Assembly (NCBI RefSeq): GCF_910591885.1
Contig: NW_025963561.1
Location: 2,356,001-2,420,000, forward strand
Reading direction: 5' to 3'
Length of the DNA: 64,000 nucleotides
From: Bombus terrestris
Taxonomy: Eukaryota; Arthropoda; Insecta; Hymenoptera; Apidae
Shown here: piece by piece, positions 11,663-25,950 of the stretch
Layout of the letters: each line of letters opens with the position of its first letter
Position numbering within the stretch: the first letter of the stretch is position 1
Program-made: the position numbers and the translations under genes
The notes under the pieces: generated by a model
What the model saw: only the letters and a program-made list of their open reading frames with translations
Told to the model about the DNA's origin: nothing
The model's database searches: none

Positions 11663-14183
11663 GTGGTGCAATATAACGTTATAGGTCCTATGGTGATGGA
11701 ATATAACGTTATACATTATAACGTAATAGTATATAACGTTATACGTTATAACGTAATAGTATATAACGTTATACGTCATATAGTGGTGCAATATAACGTT
11801 ATAGGACCTATAGTGATGGAATATAACGTTATACATTATAACGTAATAGTATATAACGTTATACGTTATAACGTAATAGTATATAACGTTATACGTCATA
11901 TAGTGATGCAATATATCGTTATAGGTCATATAGTGATGCGATATAACGTTATACCATATAACCTAATAGTATATAACGTTATACGTCATAACGTAATAGA
12001 ATATAACGTTATAGGTTATAACGTAATAGTATATAACGTTATACGTCATATAGTGATGCAATATATCGTTATACGTCATATAGTGATGCGATATAACGTT
12101 ATAGGTCCTATAGTGATGGAATATAACGTTATAGTATATAACGTAATAGTACATAACGTTATACGTCATAACGTAATAGTATATAACGTTATACGTCATA
12201 TAGTGGTGCAATATCACGTTATAGGCCTTATAGTGATGGAATATAACGTTATACATTATAACGTAATAGTATATAACGTTATACGTCATAACATAATAGT
12301 ATATAACGTTATACGTCATAACGTAATAGTATATAACGTTATACGTCATATAGTGGTGCAATATAAAGTTATAGGTCTTATAGTGACGGCATATAACGTT
12401 ATACATTATAACGTAATGGTATATAACGTTTTACGTCATAACGTAATAGTATATGACGTTATACGTCATAACTTAATAGTATATAACGTTATACGTCATA
12501 CAGTGGTGCAATATAACGTTATAGGTCTTATAGTGATGGAATATAATGTTATACATTATAACGTAATAGTATATAAAGTTATACGTCATAACGTAATATT
12601 ATATAGCGTTATACATTATAACGTAATAGTATATAACGTTATACGTCATATAGTGGTGCAATATAACGTTATAGGTCCTATAGTGATGGAATATAACGTT
12701 ATACATTATAACGTAATAGTATATAATGTTATACGTCATAACGTAATAGTATATAACGTTATACGTCATATTGTGGTGCAATATAACGTTATACATTATA
12801 ACGTAATAGTATATAACGTTATACGTCATAACGTAATAGTACATAACGTTATACGTCATATAGTGATGCAATATAACGTTATACCATATAACCTAATAGT
12901 ATATAACGTTATACGACATAACGTAATAGAATATAACGTTATATTTTATAACGTAATAGTATATAACGTTATACGTCATATAGTGATGCAATATATCGTT
13001 ATACGTCATATAGTGATGCGATATAACGTTATAGGTCCTATAGTGATGGAATATAACGTTATAGTATATAACGTAATAGTACATAACGTTATACGTCATA
13101 ACGTAATAGTATATAACGTTATACGTCATATTGTGGTGCAATATAACGTTATAGGCCTTATAGTGATGGAATATAACGTTATACATTATAACGTAATAGT
13201 ATATAATGTTATACGTCATAACGTAATAGTATATAACGTTATACGTCATATTGTGGTGCAATATAACGTTATAGAGCTTATAGAGATGGAATATAACGTT
13301 ATACATTATAACGTAATAGTATATAACGTTATACGTCATAACGTAATAGTACATAACGTTATACGTCATAACTTAATAGTATATAACGTTATACGTCATA
13401 TAGTGGTGCAATATAACGTTATAGGTCTTATAGTGATGGCATATAACGTTATACGTTATAACGTAATAGTATATAACGTTTTACGTCATAACGTAATAGT
13501 ATATAACGTTATAGGTCATATAGTGGTGCAATAAAACGCTATAGGTCTCATAGTGATGGAATATAACGTTATACATTATAACGTAATAGTATATAATGTT
13601 ATACCTCATATAGTGGTGCAATATAACGTTATAGGTCGTATAGTGATGGAATATAACGTTATAGTATATAACGTAATAGTACATAACGTTATACGTCATA
13701 ACGTAATAGTATATAACGCTATACGTCATATAGTGGTGCAATATCACGTTATAGGCCTTATAGTGATGGAATATAACGTTATACATTATAACGTAATAGT
13801 ATATAACAATATACGTCATAACGTAATAGTACATAACGTTATACGTCATAACTTAATAGTATATAACGTTATACGTCATAAAGTGGTGCAATATCACGTT
13901 ATAGGCCTTATAGTCATGGAATACAACGTTATACATTATAACGTAATAGTATATAACGATATACGTCATGACGTAATAGTATATAACGTTATACGTAATA
14001 ACGTAATAGTATATAACGTTATACGTCATATAGTGGTTGCAATATAACGTTATATGTCCTATAGTGATGGAATATAACGTTATACATTATAACGTAATAG
14101 TATATAACGTTATGCATCATATAGTAATGCAACATAACGCTAAACGTTATAACGTAATAGTATAAAACATCGTACGTCATATA
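11663..14183. repeat. Expanded A-type variant, long copy (2,521 bp)
   Basis: It starts part-way into module P and continues through a long run of ordinary monomers with M2 at 13,529, then the CATGACG tail, T+1 and M1. The stretch 12,320-13,840 is repeated at 16,495-18,015. The open frame 11,663-13,534 is a repeat artefact. Confidence 0.8.
12320..13840. repeat. 1.52-kb segment, copy 1 of 2
   Basis: Matches 16,495-18,015 at offset 4,175. I noticed only three differences: ACGTAATGGT against ACGTAATAGT (12,418), TTTACGTCAT against TTTACCTCAT (12,434) and CGTTATACG against CGTTCTACG (13,330). Upstream the match continues at offset 4,475, because the second copy lacks 300 bp (ten monomers). Confidence 0.85.
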
Positions 14184-16047
14184 GTGATGGGATATAACGT
14201 TATACGTAATAACGTAATAGTATATAACGTTTTACGTCATAACGTAATAGTATATAACGTTGTACGTCATATAGTGGTGCAATATAACGTTATAGGTCCT
14301 ATGGTGATGGAATATAACGTTATACATTATATCGTAATAGTATATAACGTTATACGTTATAACGTAATAGTATATAACGTTGTACGTCATATAGTGGTGC
14401 AATATAACGTTATAGGTCCTATAGTGATGGAATATAACGTTATACATTATAACGTAATAGTATATAACGTTATACGTCATATAGTGATGCAATATATCGT
14501 TATACGTCATATAGTGATGCGATATAACGTTATAGGTCCTATAGTGATGGAATATAACGTTATACGTCGTAACGTAATAGTATATAACGTTATAGGTCAT
14601 ATAGTGGTGCAATATCACGTTATAGGCCTTATAGTGATGGAATATAACGTTATACATTATAACGTAATAGTATATAACGTTATACGTCATAACATAATAG
14701 TATATAACGTTATACGTCATAACGTAATAGTATATAACGTTATACGTCATATAATGGTGCAATATAAAGTTATAGGTCTTATAGTGATGCGATATAACGT
14801 TATACGTAATAACGTAATAGTATATATCGTTTTACGTCATAACGTAATAGTATATAACGTTGTACGTCATATAGTGGTGCAATATAACGTTATAGGTCCT
14901 ATGGTGATGGATTATAACGTTATACATTATAACGTAATAGTATATAACGTTATACGTAATAACGTAATAGTATATAACGTTATACGTCATATAGTGGTTG
15001 CAATATAACGTTATAGGTCCTATAGTGATGGAATATAACGTTATACATTATAACGTAATAGTATATAACGTTATGCATCATATAGTAATGCAACATAACG
15101 CTAAACGTTATAACGTAATAGTATAAAACATCGTACGTCATATAGTGATGCGATATAACGTTATACGTTATAACGTAATAGTATATAACGTTATACGTCA
15201 TATAGTGATGCAATATATCGTTATAGGTCATATAGTGATGCGATATAACGTTATACCATATAACCTAATAGTATATAACGTTATACGTTATAACATAATT
15301 GTATATAACGTGATACGTCATAACGTAATAGTATATAACGTTATACGTCATATAGTGTTGCAATATATCGTTATACGACCGAAAGAGAGGCAATAAAACG
15401 TCATACGTCATATAGTGATGCGATATAACGTTATACGTAATTACGTAATAGTATATAATATATTATACGCCACATTGTGATGCAATATATCGTTATACGT
15501 CCTATAGTTATGCAATACAACGTTATACGTTATAACCTAACAATATATGACGTTATACCTTATAACGTAATAGTATACAACGTTATACGTCATATTGTAG
15601 TGCAATACAACGTTATAGGCCTTATAGTGATGAAATATAACGTTATACATTATAACGTGATAGTATATAACGTTATACGTCATAACGTAATAGTACATAA
15701 CGTTATACGTCATAACTTAATAGTATATAACGTTATACGTCATAAAGTGGTGCAATATCACGTTATAGGCCTTATAGTCATGGAATACAACGTTATACAT
15801 TATAACGTAATAGTATATAACGATATACGTCATAACGTAATAGTATATAACGTTATACGTAATAACGTAATAGTATATAACGCTATACGTCATATAGTGG
15901 TTGCAATATAACGTTATAGGTCCTATAGTGATGGAATATAACGTTATACATTATAACGTAATAGTATATAACGTTATGCATCATATAGTAATGCAACATA
16001 ACGCTAAACGTTATAACGTAATAGTATAAAACATCCTACGTCATATA
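14184..16047. repeat. A-type higher-order repeat, copy 5 (1,864 bp)
   Basis: P-Q-R order with one monomer lost near 14,560, where the GTATATAACGTAATAGTACA stretch is missing. This is a different monomer from the one lost in 3,999-5,862, so the two 1,864-bp forms arose independently. Confidence 0.86.
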
Positions 16048-18117
16048 GTGATGCGATATAACGTTATACGTAATAACGTAATAGTATATAACGTTTTACG
16101 TCATAACGTAATAGTATATAACGTTGTACGTCATATAGTGGTGCAATATAACGTTATAGGTCCTATGGTGATGGAATATAACGTTATACATTATAACGTA
16201 ATAGTATATAACGTTATACGTTATAACGTAATAGTATATAACGTTGTACGTCATATAGTGGTGCAATATAACGTTATAGGTCCTATAGTGATGGAATATA
16301 ACGTTATACATTATAACGTAATAGTATATAACGTTATACGTTATAACGTAATAGTATATAACGTTATACGTCATATAGTGATGCAATATATCGTTATAGG
16401 TCATATAGTGATGCGATATAACGTTATACCATATAACCTAATAGTATATAACGTTATACGTCATAACGTAATAGAATATAACGTTATAGGTTATAACGTA
16501 ATAGTATATAACGTTATACGTCATATAGTGGTGCAATATAAAGTTATAGGTCTTATAGTGACGGCATATAACGTTATACATTATAACGTAATAGTATATA
16601 ACGTTTTACCTCATAACGTAATAGTATATGACGTTATACGTCATAACTTAATAGTATATAACGTTATACGTCATACAGTGGTGCAATATAACGTTATAGG
16701 TCTTATAGTGATGGAATATAATGTTATACATTATAACGTAATAGTATATAAAGTTATACGTCATAACGTAATATTATATAGCGTTATACATTATAACGTA
16801 ATAGTATATAACGTTATACGTCATATAGTGGTGCAATATAACGTTATAGGTCCTATAGTGATGGAATATAACGTTATACATTATAACGTAATAGTATATA
16901 ATGTTATACGTCATAACGTAATAGTATATAACGTTATACGTCATATTGTGGTGCAATATAACGTTATACATTATAACGTAATAGTATATAACGTTATACG
17001 TCATAACGTAATAGTACATAACGTTATACGTCATATAGTGATGCAATATAACGTTATACCATATAACCTAATAGTATATAACGTTATACGACATAACGTA
17101 ATAGAATATAACGTTATATTTTATAACGTAATAGTATATAACGTTATACGTCATATAGTGATGCAATATATCGTTATACGTCATATAGTGATGCGATATA
17201 ACGTTATAGGTCCTATAGTGATGGAATATAACGTTATAGTATATAACGTAATAGTACATAACGTTATACGTCATAACGTAATAGTATATAACGTTATACG
17301 TCATATTGTGGTGCAATATAACGTTATAGGCCTTATAGTGATGGAATATAACGTTATACATTATAACGTAATAGTATATAATGTTATACGTCATAACGTA
17401 ATAGTATATAACGTTATACGTCATATTGTGGTGCAATATAACGTTATAGAGCTTATAGAGATGGAATATAACGTTATACATTATAACGTAATAGTATATA
17501 ACGTTCTACGTCATAACGTAATAGTACATAACGTTATACGTCATAACTTAATAGTATATAACGTTATACGTCATATAGTGGTGCAATATAACGTTATAGG
17601 TCTTATAGTGATGGCATATAACGTTATACGTTATAACGTAATAGTATATAACGTTTTACGTCATAACGTAATAGTATATAACGTTATAGGTCATATAGTG
17701 GTGCAATAAAACGCTATAGGTCTCATAGTGATGGAATATAACGTTATACATTATAACGTAATAGTATATAATGTTATACCTCATATAGTGGTGCAATATA
17801 ACGTTATAGGTCGTATAGTGATGGAATATAACGTTATAGTATATAACGTAATAGTACATAACGTTATACGTCATAACGTAATAGTATATAACGCTATACG
17901 TCATATAGTGGTGCAATATCACGTTATAGGCCTTATAGTGATGGAATATAACGTTATACATTATAACGTAATAGTATATAACAATATACGTCATAACGTA
18001 ATAGTACATAACGTTATACGTCATAACGTAATAGTATATAACGTTATGCATCATATAGTAATGCAACATAACGCTAAACGTTATAACGTAATAGTATAAA
18101 ACATCGTACGTCATATA
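16048..18117. repeat. Expanded A-type variant, ending in M1
   Basis: Begins as the 8,478 copy, then from about 16,495 follows 12,320 onward. At about 18,019 it leaves that path and goes directly into marker trimer M1, skipping the CATGACG tail and T+1. Confidence 0.8.
16495..18015. repeat. 1.52-kb segment, copy 2 of 2
   Basis: Partner of 12,320-13,840 at offset 4,175, nearly identical. The near-identity suggests recent duplication, recent conversion, or an assembly duplicate. Confidence 0.85.
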
Positions 18118-21100
18118 GTGATGCGATATAACGTTATACGTAATAACGTAATAGTATATAACGTTATACGTTATAACGTAATAGTATATAACGTTATACG
18201 TCATATAGTGATGCAATATATCGTTATACGTCATATAGTGATGCGATATAACGTTATACCATATAACCTAATAGTATATAACGTTATACGACATAACGTA
18301 ATAGAATATAACGTTATATTTTATAACGTAATAGTATATAACGTTATACGTCATATAGTGATGCAATATATCGTTATACGTCATATAGTGATGCGATATA
18401 ACGTTATAGGTCCTATAGTGATGGAATATAACGTTATAGTATATAACGTAATAGTACATAACGTTATACGTCATAACGTAATAGTATATAACGTTATACG
18501 TCATATAGTGGTGCAATATCACGTTATAGGTCTTATAGTGATGGAATATAACGTTATACATTATAACGTAATAGTATATAACGTTATACGTCATAACATA
18601 ATAGTATATAACGTTATACGTCATATAGTGGTGCAATATAACGTTATAGGTCTTATAGTGATGGAATATAACGTTATACATTATAACGTAATAGTATATA
18701 AAGTTATACGTCATAACGTAATATTATATAACGTTATAGGTCATATAGTGGTGCAATAAAACGCTATAGGTCTCATAGTGATGGAATATAACGTTATACA
18801 TTATAACGTAATAGTATATAACGTTATACGTCATATAGTGGTGCAATATAACGTTATAGGTCCTATAGTGATGGAATATAACGTTATACATTATAACGTA
18901 ATAGTATATAATGTTATACGTCATAACGTAATAGTATATAACGTTATACGTCATATTGTGGTGCAATATAACGTTATAGGCCATATAGTGATGGAATATA
19001 ACGTTATACATTATAACGTAATAGTATATAACGTTATACGTCATAACGTAATAGTACATAACGTTATACGTCATATAGTGATGCAATATATCGTTATACG
19101 TCATATAGTGATGCGATATAACGTTATAGGTCCTATAGTGATGGAATATAACGTTATAGTATATAACGTAATAGTACATAACGTTATACGTCATAACGTA
19201 ATAGTATATAACGTTATACGTCATATTGTGGTGCAATATAACGTTATAGGCCTTATAGAGATGGAATATAACGTTATACATTATAACGTAATAGTATATA
19301 ACGTTATACGTCATAACGTAATAGTACATAACGTTATACGTCATAACTTAATAGTATATAACGTTATACGTCATAAAGTGGTGCAATATCACGTTATAGG
19401 CCTTATAGTCATGGAATACAACGTTATACATTATAACGTAATAGTATATAACGTTATACGTCATAACGTAATAGTATATAACGTTATACGTCATATAGTG
19501 GTGCAATATAACGTTATAGGTCTTATAGTGATGGCATATAACGTTATACATTATAACGTAATAGTATATAATGTTATACGTCATAACGTAATAGTATATA
19601 ACGTTATACGTCATATTGTGGTGCAATATAACGTTATAGGCCTTATAGAGATGGAATATAACGTTATACATTATAACGTAATAGTATATAACGTTATACG
19701 TCATAACGTAATAGTACATAACGTTATACGTCATAACTTAATAGTATATAACGTTATACGTCATAAAGTGGTGCAATATCACGTTATAGGCCTTATAGTC
19801 ATGGAATACAACGTTATACATTATAACGTAATAGTATATAACGTTATACGTCATAACGTAATAGTATATAACGTTATACGTCATATTGAGGTGCAATATA
19901 ACGTTATAGGCCTTATAGTGATGAAATATAACGTTATACATTATAACGTAATAGTATATAACGTTATACGTCATATAGTGATGCAATATATCGTTATACG
20001 TCATATAGTGATGCGATATAACGTTATAGGTCCTATAGTGATGGAATATAACGTTATAGTATATAACGTAATAGTACATAACGTTATTCGTCGTAACGTA
20101 ATAGTATATAACGTTATACGTCATATAGTGGTGCAATATCACGTTATAGGCCTTATAGTGATGGAATATAACGTTATACATTATAACGTAATAGTATATA
20201 ACGTTATACGTCATAACATAATAGTATATAACGTTATACGTCATAACGTAATAGTATATAACGTTATACGTCATAACGTAATAGTATATAACGTTATACG
20301 TCATATAGTGGTGCAATATAAAGTTATAGGTCTTATAGTGACGGCATATAACGTTATACATTATAACGTAATAGTATATAACGTTTTACATCATAACGTA
20401 ATAGTATATGACGTTATACGTCATAACTTAATAGTATATAACGTTATACGTCATATAGTCGTGCAATATAACGTTATAGGTCTTATAGTGATGGAATATA
20501 ACGTTATACATTATAACGTAATAGTATATAACGTTATACGTCATAACGTAATAGTACATAACGTTATACGTCATAACTTAATAGTATATAACGTTATACG
20601 TCATAAAGTGGTGCAATATCACGTTATAGGCCTTATAGTCATGGAATACAACGTTATACATTATAACGTAATAGTATATAACGTTATACCTTATAACGTA
20701 ATAGTATATAACGTTATACGTCATAACGTAATAGTACATAACGTTATACGTCATATAGTGATGCAATATATCGTTATACGTCATATAGTGATGCGATATA
20801 ACGTTATACCATATAACCTAATAGTATATAACGTTATACGACATAACGTAATAGAATATAACGTTATATTTTATAACGTAATAGTATATAACGTTATACG
20901 TCATATAGTGATGCAATATATCGTTATACGTCATATAGTGATGCGATATAACGTTATAGGTCCTATAGTGATGGAATATAACGTTATAGTATATAACGTA
21001 ATAGTACATAACGTTATACGTCATAACGTAATAGTATATAACGTTATACGTCATATAGTGGTGCAATATCACGTTATAGGCCTTATAGTGATGGAATATA

Positions 21101-21549
21101 ACGTTATACATTATAACGTAATAGTATATAACGTTATACGTCATATAGTGGTGCAATATAACGTTATAGGTCCTATAGTGATGGAATATAACGTTATACA
21201 TTATAACGTAATAGTATATAATGTTATACGTCATAACGTAATAGTATATAACGTTATACGTCATATTGTGGGGCAATATAACGTTATAGGGCTTATAGAG
21301 ATGGAATATAACGTTATACATTATAACGTAATAGTATATAACGTTATACGTCATAACGTAATAGTACATAACGTTATACGTCATAACTTAATAGTATATA
21401 ACGTTATACGTCATATAGTGGTGCAATATAACGTTATAGGTCTTATAGTGATGGCATATAACGTTATACGTTATAACGTAATAGTATATAACGTTTTACG
21501 TCATAACGTAATAGTATATAACGTTATAGGTCATATAGTGGTGCAATAA
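18118..21549. repeat. Homogeneous monomer stretch with no register change
   Basis: About 3.4 kb of common monomer classes in unbroken 30-bp register, with no T+1 marker and no KERQ island, and with M2 at 18,754 and 21,544. It contains the longest open frame of the window (18,778-21,549), which exists because no marker monomer interrupts it. Internal repeats are present: 19,200-19,440 and 19,560-19,800 share a CCTTATAGAGATGG monomer. Confidence 0.85.
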
Positions 21550-23117
21550 AACGCTATAGGTCTCATAGTGATGGAATATAACGTTATACATTATAACGTA
21601 ATAGTATATAACGTTATACCTCATATAGTGGTGCAATATAACGTTATAGGTCGTATAGTGATGGAATATAACGTTATACATTATAACGTAATACTATATA
21701 ATGTTATACGTCATAACGTAATAGTATATAACGTTATACGTCATATTGTGGTGCAATATATCGTTATACGTCATATAGTGATGCCATATAACGTTATAGG
21801 TCCTATAGTGATGGAATATAACGTTATACATTATAACGTAATAGTATATAACAATATACGTCATAACGTAATAGTACATAACGTTATACGTCATAACGTA
21901 ATAGTATATAACGTTATACGTAATAACGTAATAGTATATAACGTTATACGTAATAACGTAATAGTATATAACGTTATACGTCATATAGTGGTTGCAAAAT
22001 AACGTTATAGGTCCTATAGTGATGGAATATAACGTTATACATTATAACGTAATAGTATATAACGTTTTACGTCATAACGTAATAGTATATAACGTTATAC
22101 GTCATATAGTGATGCAATATATCGTTATACGTCATATAGTGATGCGATATAACGTTATACCATATAACCTAATAGTATATAACGTTATACGACATAACGT
22201 AATAGAATATAACCTAATAGTATATAACGTTATACGTCATATAGTGATGCAATATATCGTTATACGTCATATAGTGATGCGATATAACGTTACAGGTCCT
22301 ATAGTGATGGAATATGACGTTATAGTATATAACGTAATAGTACATAACGTTATACGTCATAACGTAATAGTATATAACGTTTTACGTCATAACGTAATAG
22401 TAGATAACGTTATACGTCATAACTTAATAGTATATAACGTTATACGTCATAACGTAATAGTATATAACGTTAGACGTCATAACGTAATAATATATAACGT
22501 TATACGTCATATAGTGGTGCAATATAACGTTATAGGTCTCATAGTGATGGCATATAACGTTATACATTATAACGTAATAGTATATAACGTTTTACGTCGT
22601 AACGTAATAGTATATAACGTTATACGACATAACGTAATAGTATATAACGTTATAGGTCATATAGTGGTGCAATATAACGTTATAGGTCTCATAGTGTTGG
22701 AATATAACGTTATACATTATAACGTAATAGTATATAACGTTATACGTCATATAGTGGTGCAATATAACGTTATAGGTCCTATAGTGATGGAATATAACGT
22801 TATACATTATAACGGAATAGTATATAACGTTATACGTCATAACGTAATAGTATATAACGTTATACGTCATATAGTGATGCAATATATGGTTATACGTCAT
22901 ATAGTGATGCGATATAACGTTATAGGTCCTATAGTGATGGAATATAACGCTATACATTATAACGTAATAGTATATAACAATATACGTCATAACGTAATAG
23001 TACATAACGTTATACGTCATAACGTAATAGTATATAACGTTATACGTAATAACGTAATAGTATATAACGTTATACGTAATAACGTAATAGTATATAACGT
23101 TATACGTCATATAGTGG
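21550..23117. repeat. Mosaic stretch with T+1 at 21,985 and 23,111
   Basis: Ordinary monomers plus locally typical variants: CGTTAGACGTC at 22,470, GTAGATAACG at 22,400, a half-monomer deletion at 22,213, and a run of CGTAATAACGTAATAG monomers before each T+1. No gene is supported. Confidence 0.8.
22201..22220. repeat. 15-bp (half-monomer) deletion site
   Basis: AATAGAATATAACCTAATAG stands where sister copies read AATAGAATATAACGTTATAT and then continue to the next monomer. The 30-bp register before and after differs by exactly 15. The plus frame stays open, five codons shorter. Confidence 0.85.
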
Positions 23118-25140
23118 TTGCAATATAACGTTATAGGTCCTATAGTGATGGAATATAACGTTATACATTATAACGTAATAGTATATAACGTTTTACGTCA
23201 TAACGTAATAGTATATAAAGTTATACGACATAACGTAATAGAATATAACGTTATAGGTTATAACGTAATAGTATATAACGTTATACCTCATATTGTGATG
23301 CGATATAACTTTATACGTTATAACATAATTGTATATAACGTGATACGTCATATAGTGGTGCAATATATCGTTATACGTCATATAATGATGCGATATAACG
23401 TTATACCATATAACCTAATAGTAAATAACGTTATACGACATAACGTAATAGAATATAACGTTATAGGTTATAACGTAATAGTATATAACGTTATACCTCA
23501 TATTGTGATGCGATATAACTTTATACGTTATAACATAATTGTATATAACGTGATACGTCATAACGTAATAGTATATAACGTTATGCGTCATATAGTGTTG
23601 CAATATATCGTTATACGACCGAAAGAGAGGCAATAAAACGTCATACGTCATATAGTGATGCGATATAACATTATACGTAATTACGTAATAGTATATAACG
23701 TTATACGCCATATTGTGATGCAATATATCGTTATACGTCATATAATGATGCGATATAACGTTATACCATATAACCTAATAGTAAATAACGTTATACGACA
23801 TAACGTAATAGAATATAACGTTATAGGTTATAACGTAATAGTATATAACGTTATACCTCATATTGTGATGCGATATAACTTTATACATTATAACGTAATA
23901 GTATATAACGTTATACGTCATAACGTAATAGTATATAACGTTATGCATCATATAATAATGCAACATAACGCTAAACGTTATAACGTAATAGTATAAAACA
24001 TCGTACGTCATATAGTGATGCGATATAACGTTATACGTAATAACGTAATAGAATATAACGTTTTACGTCATAACGTAATAGTATATAACGTTCTACGTCA
24101 TATAGTGGTGCAATGTAACGTTATAGGTCCTATAGTGATGGAATATAACGTTATACATTATAACGTAATAGTAAATAACGTTATACGTTATAACGTAATA
24201 GTATATAACGTTATACGTCATATAGTGATGCAATATATCGTTATACGTCATATAGTGATGCGATATAATGTTATACCATATAACCTAATAGTATATAACG
24301 TTATACGACATAACGTAATAGAATATAACGTTATAGGTTATAACGTAATAGTATATAACGTTATACGTCATTAAGTGATGCAATATATCGTTATACGTCA
24401 TATAGTGAGGAGATTAAACGTTATAGGCCCTATAGTGATGGAATATAACGTTATACATTCTGACGTAATAGCATATAACGTTATATGTCATAACGTAATA
24501 GTATATAACCTTATACATCATATAGTGATGCAATATAACGTTAAACGTTATAACGTAATAGAATATAACGTTATACGTCATATAGTGATGCAATATATCG
24601 TTATACGTCATATAGTGGTGCAATATAATGTTATACCTCATATTGTGATGCGATATAATTTTATACGTTATAACATAATTGTATACAACGCGATACGTCA
24701 TAACGTAATAGTATATAACGTTATACGTCATACAGTGATGCAATATATTGTTATACGACCGAAAGAGAGGCAATAAAACGTTATACGTCATATAGTGATG
24801 CGATATAACGTTATACGTCATAACGTAATAGTATAAAACATCGTACGTCATATAGTGATGCGAAATAACGTTAAACGTAATAACGTAATGGTATATGCCG
24901 CTATTCGTCATATAGTGGTGCACTATAACGTTGTAGGTCCTACAGTGATGGAATATAACGTTATACATTATAACGTAATAGTATATAACGTTATACGACA
25001 TAACGTAATAGTATATAGCGTTATACGTCATAACGTAATAGTATATAACGTTATACGTTATAACGTAATAGTATATAACGTTATGCATCATATAGTAATG
25101 CAATATAACGGTAAACGTTATAACGTAATAGTATAAAACA
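23118..25140. repeat. 'K' module and adjoining block, recopied around 50-55 kb
   Basis: It carries the GTATATAAAGTTATACGACA, CCTCATATTGTGATGCGATA and CATATAATGATGCG variants, KERQ islands at 23,616 and 24,756, and a GAGGAG monomer at 24,407. The part from about 23,400 to 25,060 is colinear with 53,550-55,210 (offset 30,149). 23,118-23,636 also matches 50,567-51,085. Similar K modules begin near 44,249, 48,211 and 60,483. Confidence 0.82.
24407..24420. repeat. Purine-rich variant GAGGAGATTAAACG
   Basis: The usual GATGCGATATAACG is replaced by a purine-rich form. Copies: 24,407, 32,537, 41,291, 54,556 and 56,176. The last two read ATTAATCG. It contains AGGAG, but no start codon follows at ribosome-binding distance and the context is eukaryotic satellite, so it is not read as a ribosome binding site. 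Confidence 0.85.
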
Positions 25141-25460
25141 TCGCACGTCATATAGTGATGCGATATAACGTTATACGTAATAACGTAATAGTATATAACG
25201 TTATACGTCATAACTTAATAGTATATAACGTTATACTTCATATAGTGGTGCAATATAACGTTATAGGTCTTATAGTGATGGAATATAACGTTATACATTA
25301 TAACGTAATAGTATATAACGTTATACGTCATAACGTAATAGTATATAAAGTTATACGTCATAACGTGATAGTATATAACGTTATGCATCATATAGTAATG
25401 CAATATAACGGTAAACGTTATAACGTAATAGTATAAAACATCGCACGTCATATAGTGATG
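25087..25460. repeat. First B-type M1 markers, 300 bp apart
   Basis: The B form (AATATAACGGTAAACG, ATCGCACG) appears at 25,087-25,150 and again at 25,387-25,450, ten monomers apart, with the same following monomers. Upstream, M1 is of type A. Confidence 0.85.
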
Positions 25461-25940
25461 CGATATAACGTTATACGTAATAACGTAATGGTATATAACG
25501 CTATACGTCATATAGTGGTGCACTATTTCGTTATAAGTCCTACAGTGATGGAATATAACGTTATACATTATGACGTAATAGTATATAACGTTATACGCCA
25601 TATAGTGATGCAATATGTCGTTATATGTCCTATAGTTATGCAATACAAAGTTATACCTTGTAATCTAATAGTATATGACGTTATACCTTACAATGTAATA
25701 GTATATAACGTTATACGTCATATAGTGATGCAATATATCGTTACACGTCATATAGTGATGCGATATAACGTTATAGGTCCTATAGTGATGGAATATAACG
25801 TTATAGTATAAAACGTAATAATACATAACGTTATACGTCATAACGTAATAGTATATACCGTTATACGTCATATAGTGGTGCAATATAACGTTATAGGTCT
25901 CATAGTGATGGAATATAACGTTATACATTATAACGTAATA

Positions 25941-25950
25941 GATATAACGT
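25941..25950. repeat. 1-bp deletion, GATATAACGT
   Basis: GTATATAACGT has lost one T, moving the 30-bp register by -1. I see it only here, so it is a private recent change. Confidence 0.85.

Noticed and set aside
11663..13534. Plus-strand open frame of 623 codons
   Set aside because: Same repeat artefact. It starts at a chance ATG in a GTGGTGCAATA-type context and stops at marker M2.
18778..21549. Plus-strand open frame of 923 codons, the longest in the window
   Set aside because: It is a pure repeat of ten-codon units with the composition of the satellite, has no signal or domain, ends at a marker monomer, and is overlapped by long open frames on the minus strand for the same reason.
23641..23720. 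A promoter based on TATAAAA or TATATAA boxes
   Set aside because: TATA-like strings occur in every monomer, so they carry no positional information.
24407..24420. Ribosome binding site (AGGAG)
   Set aside because: No start codon at suitable distance, it is repeated five times within satellite, and the context is eukaryotic.
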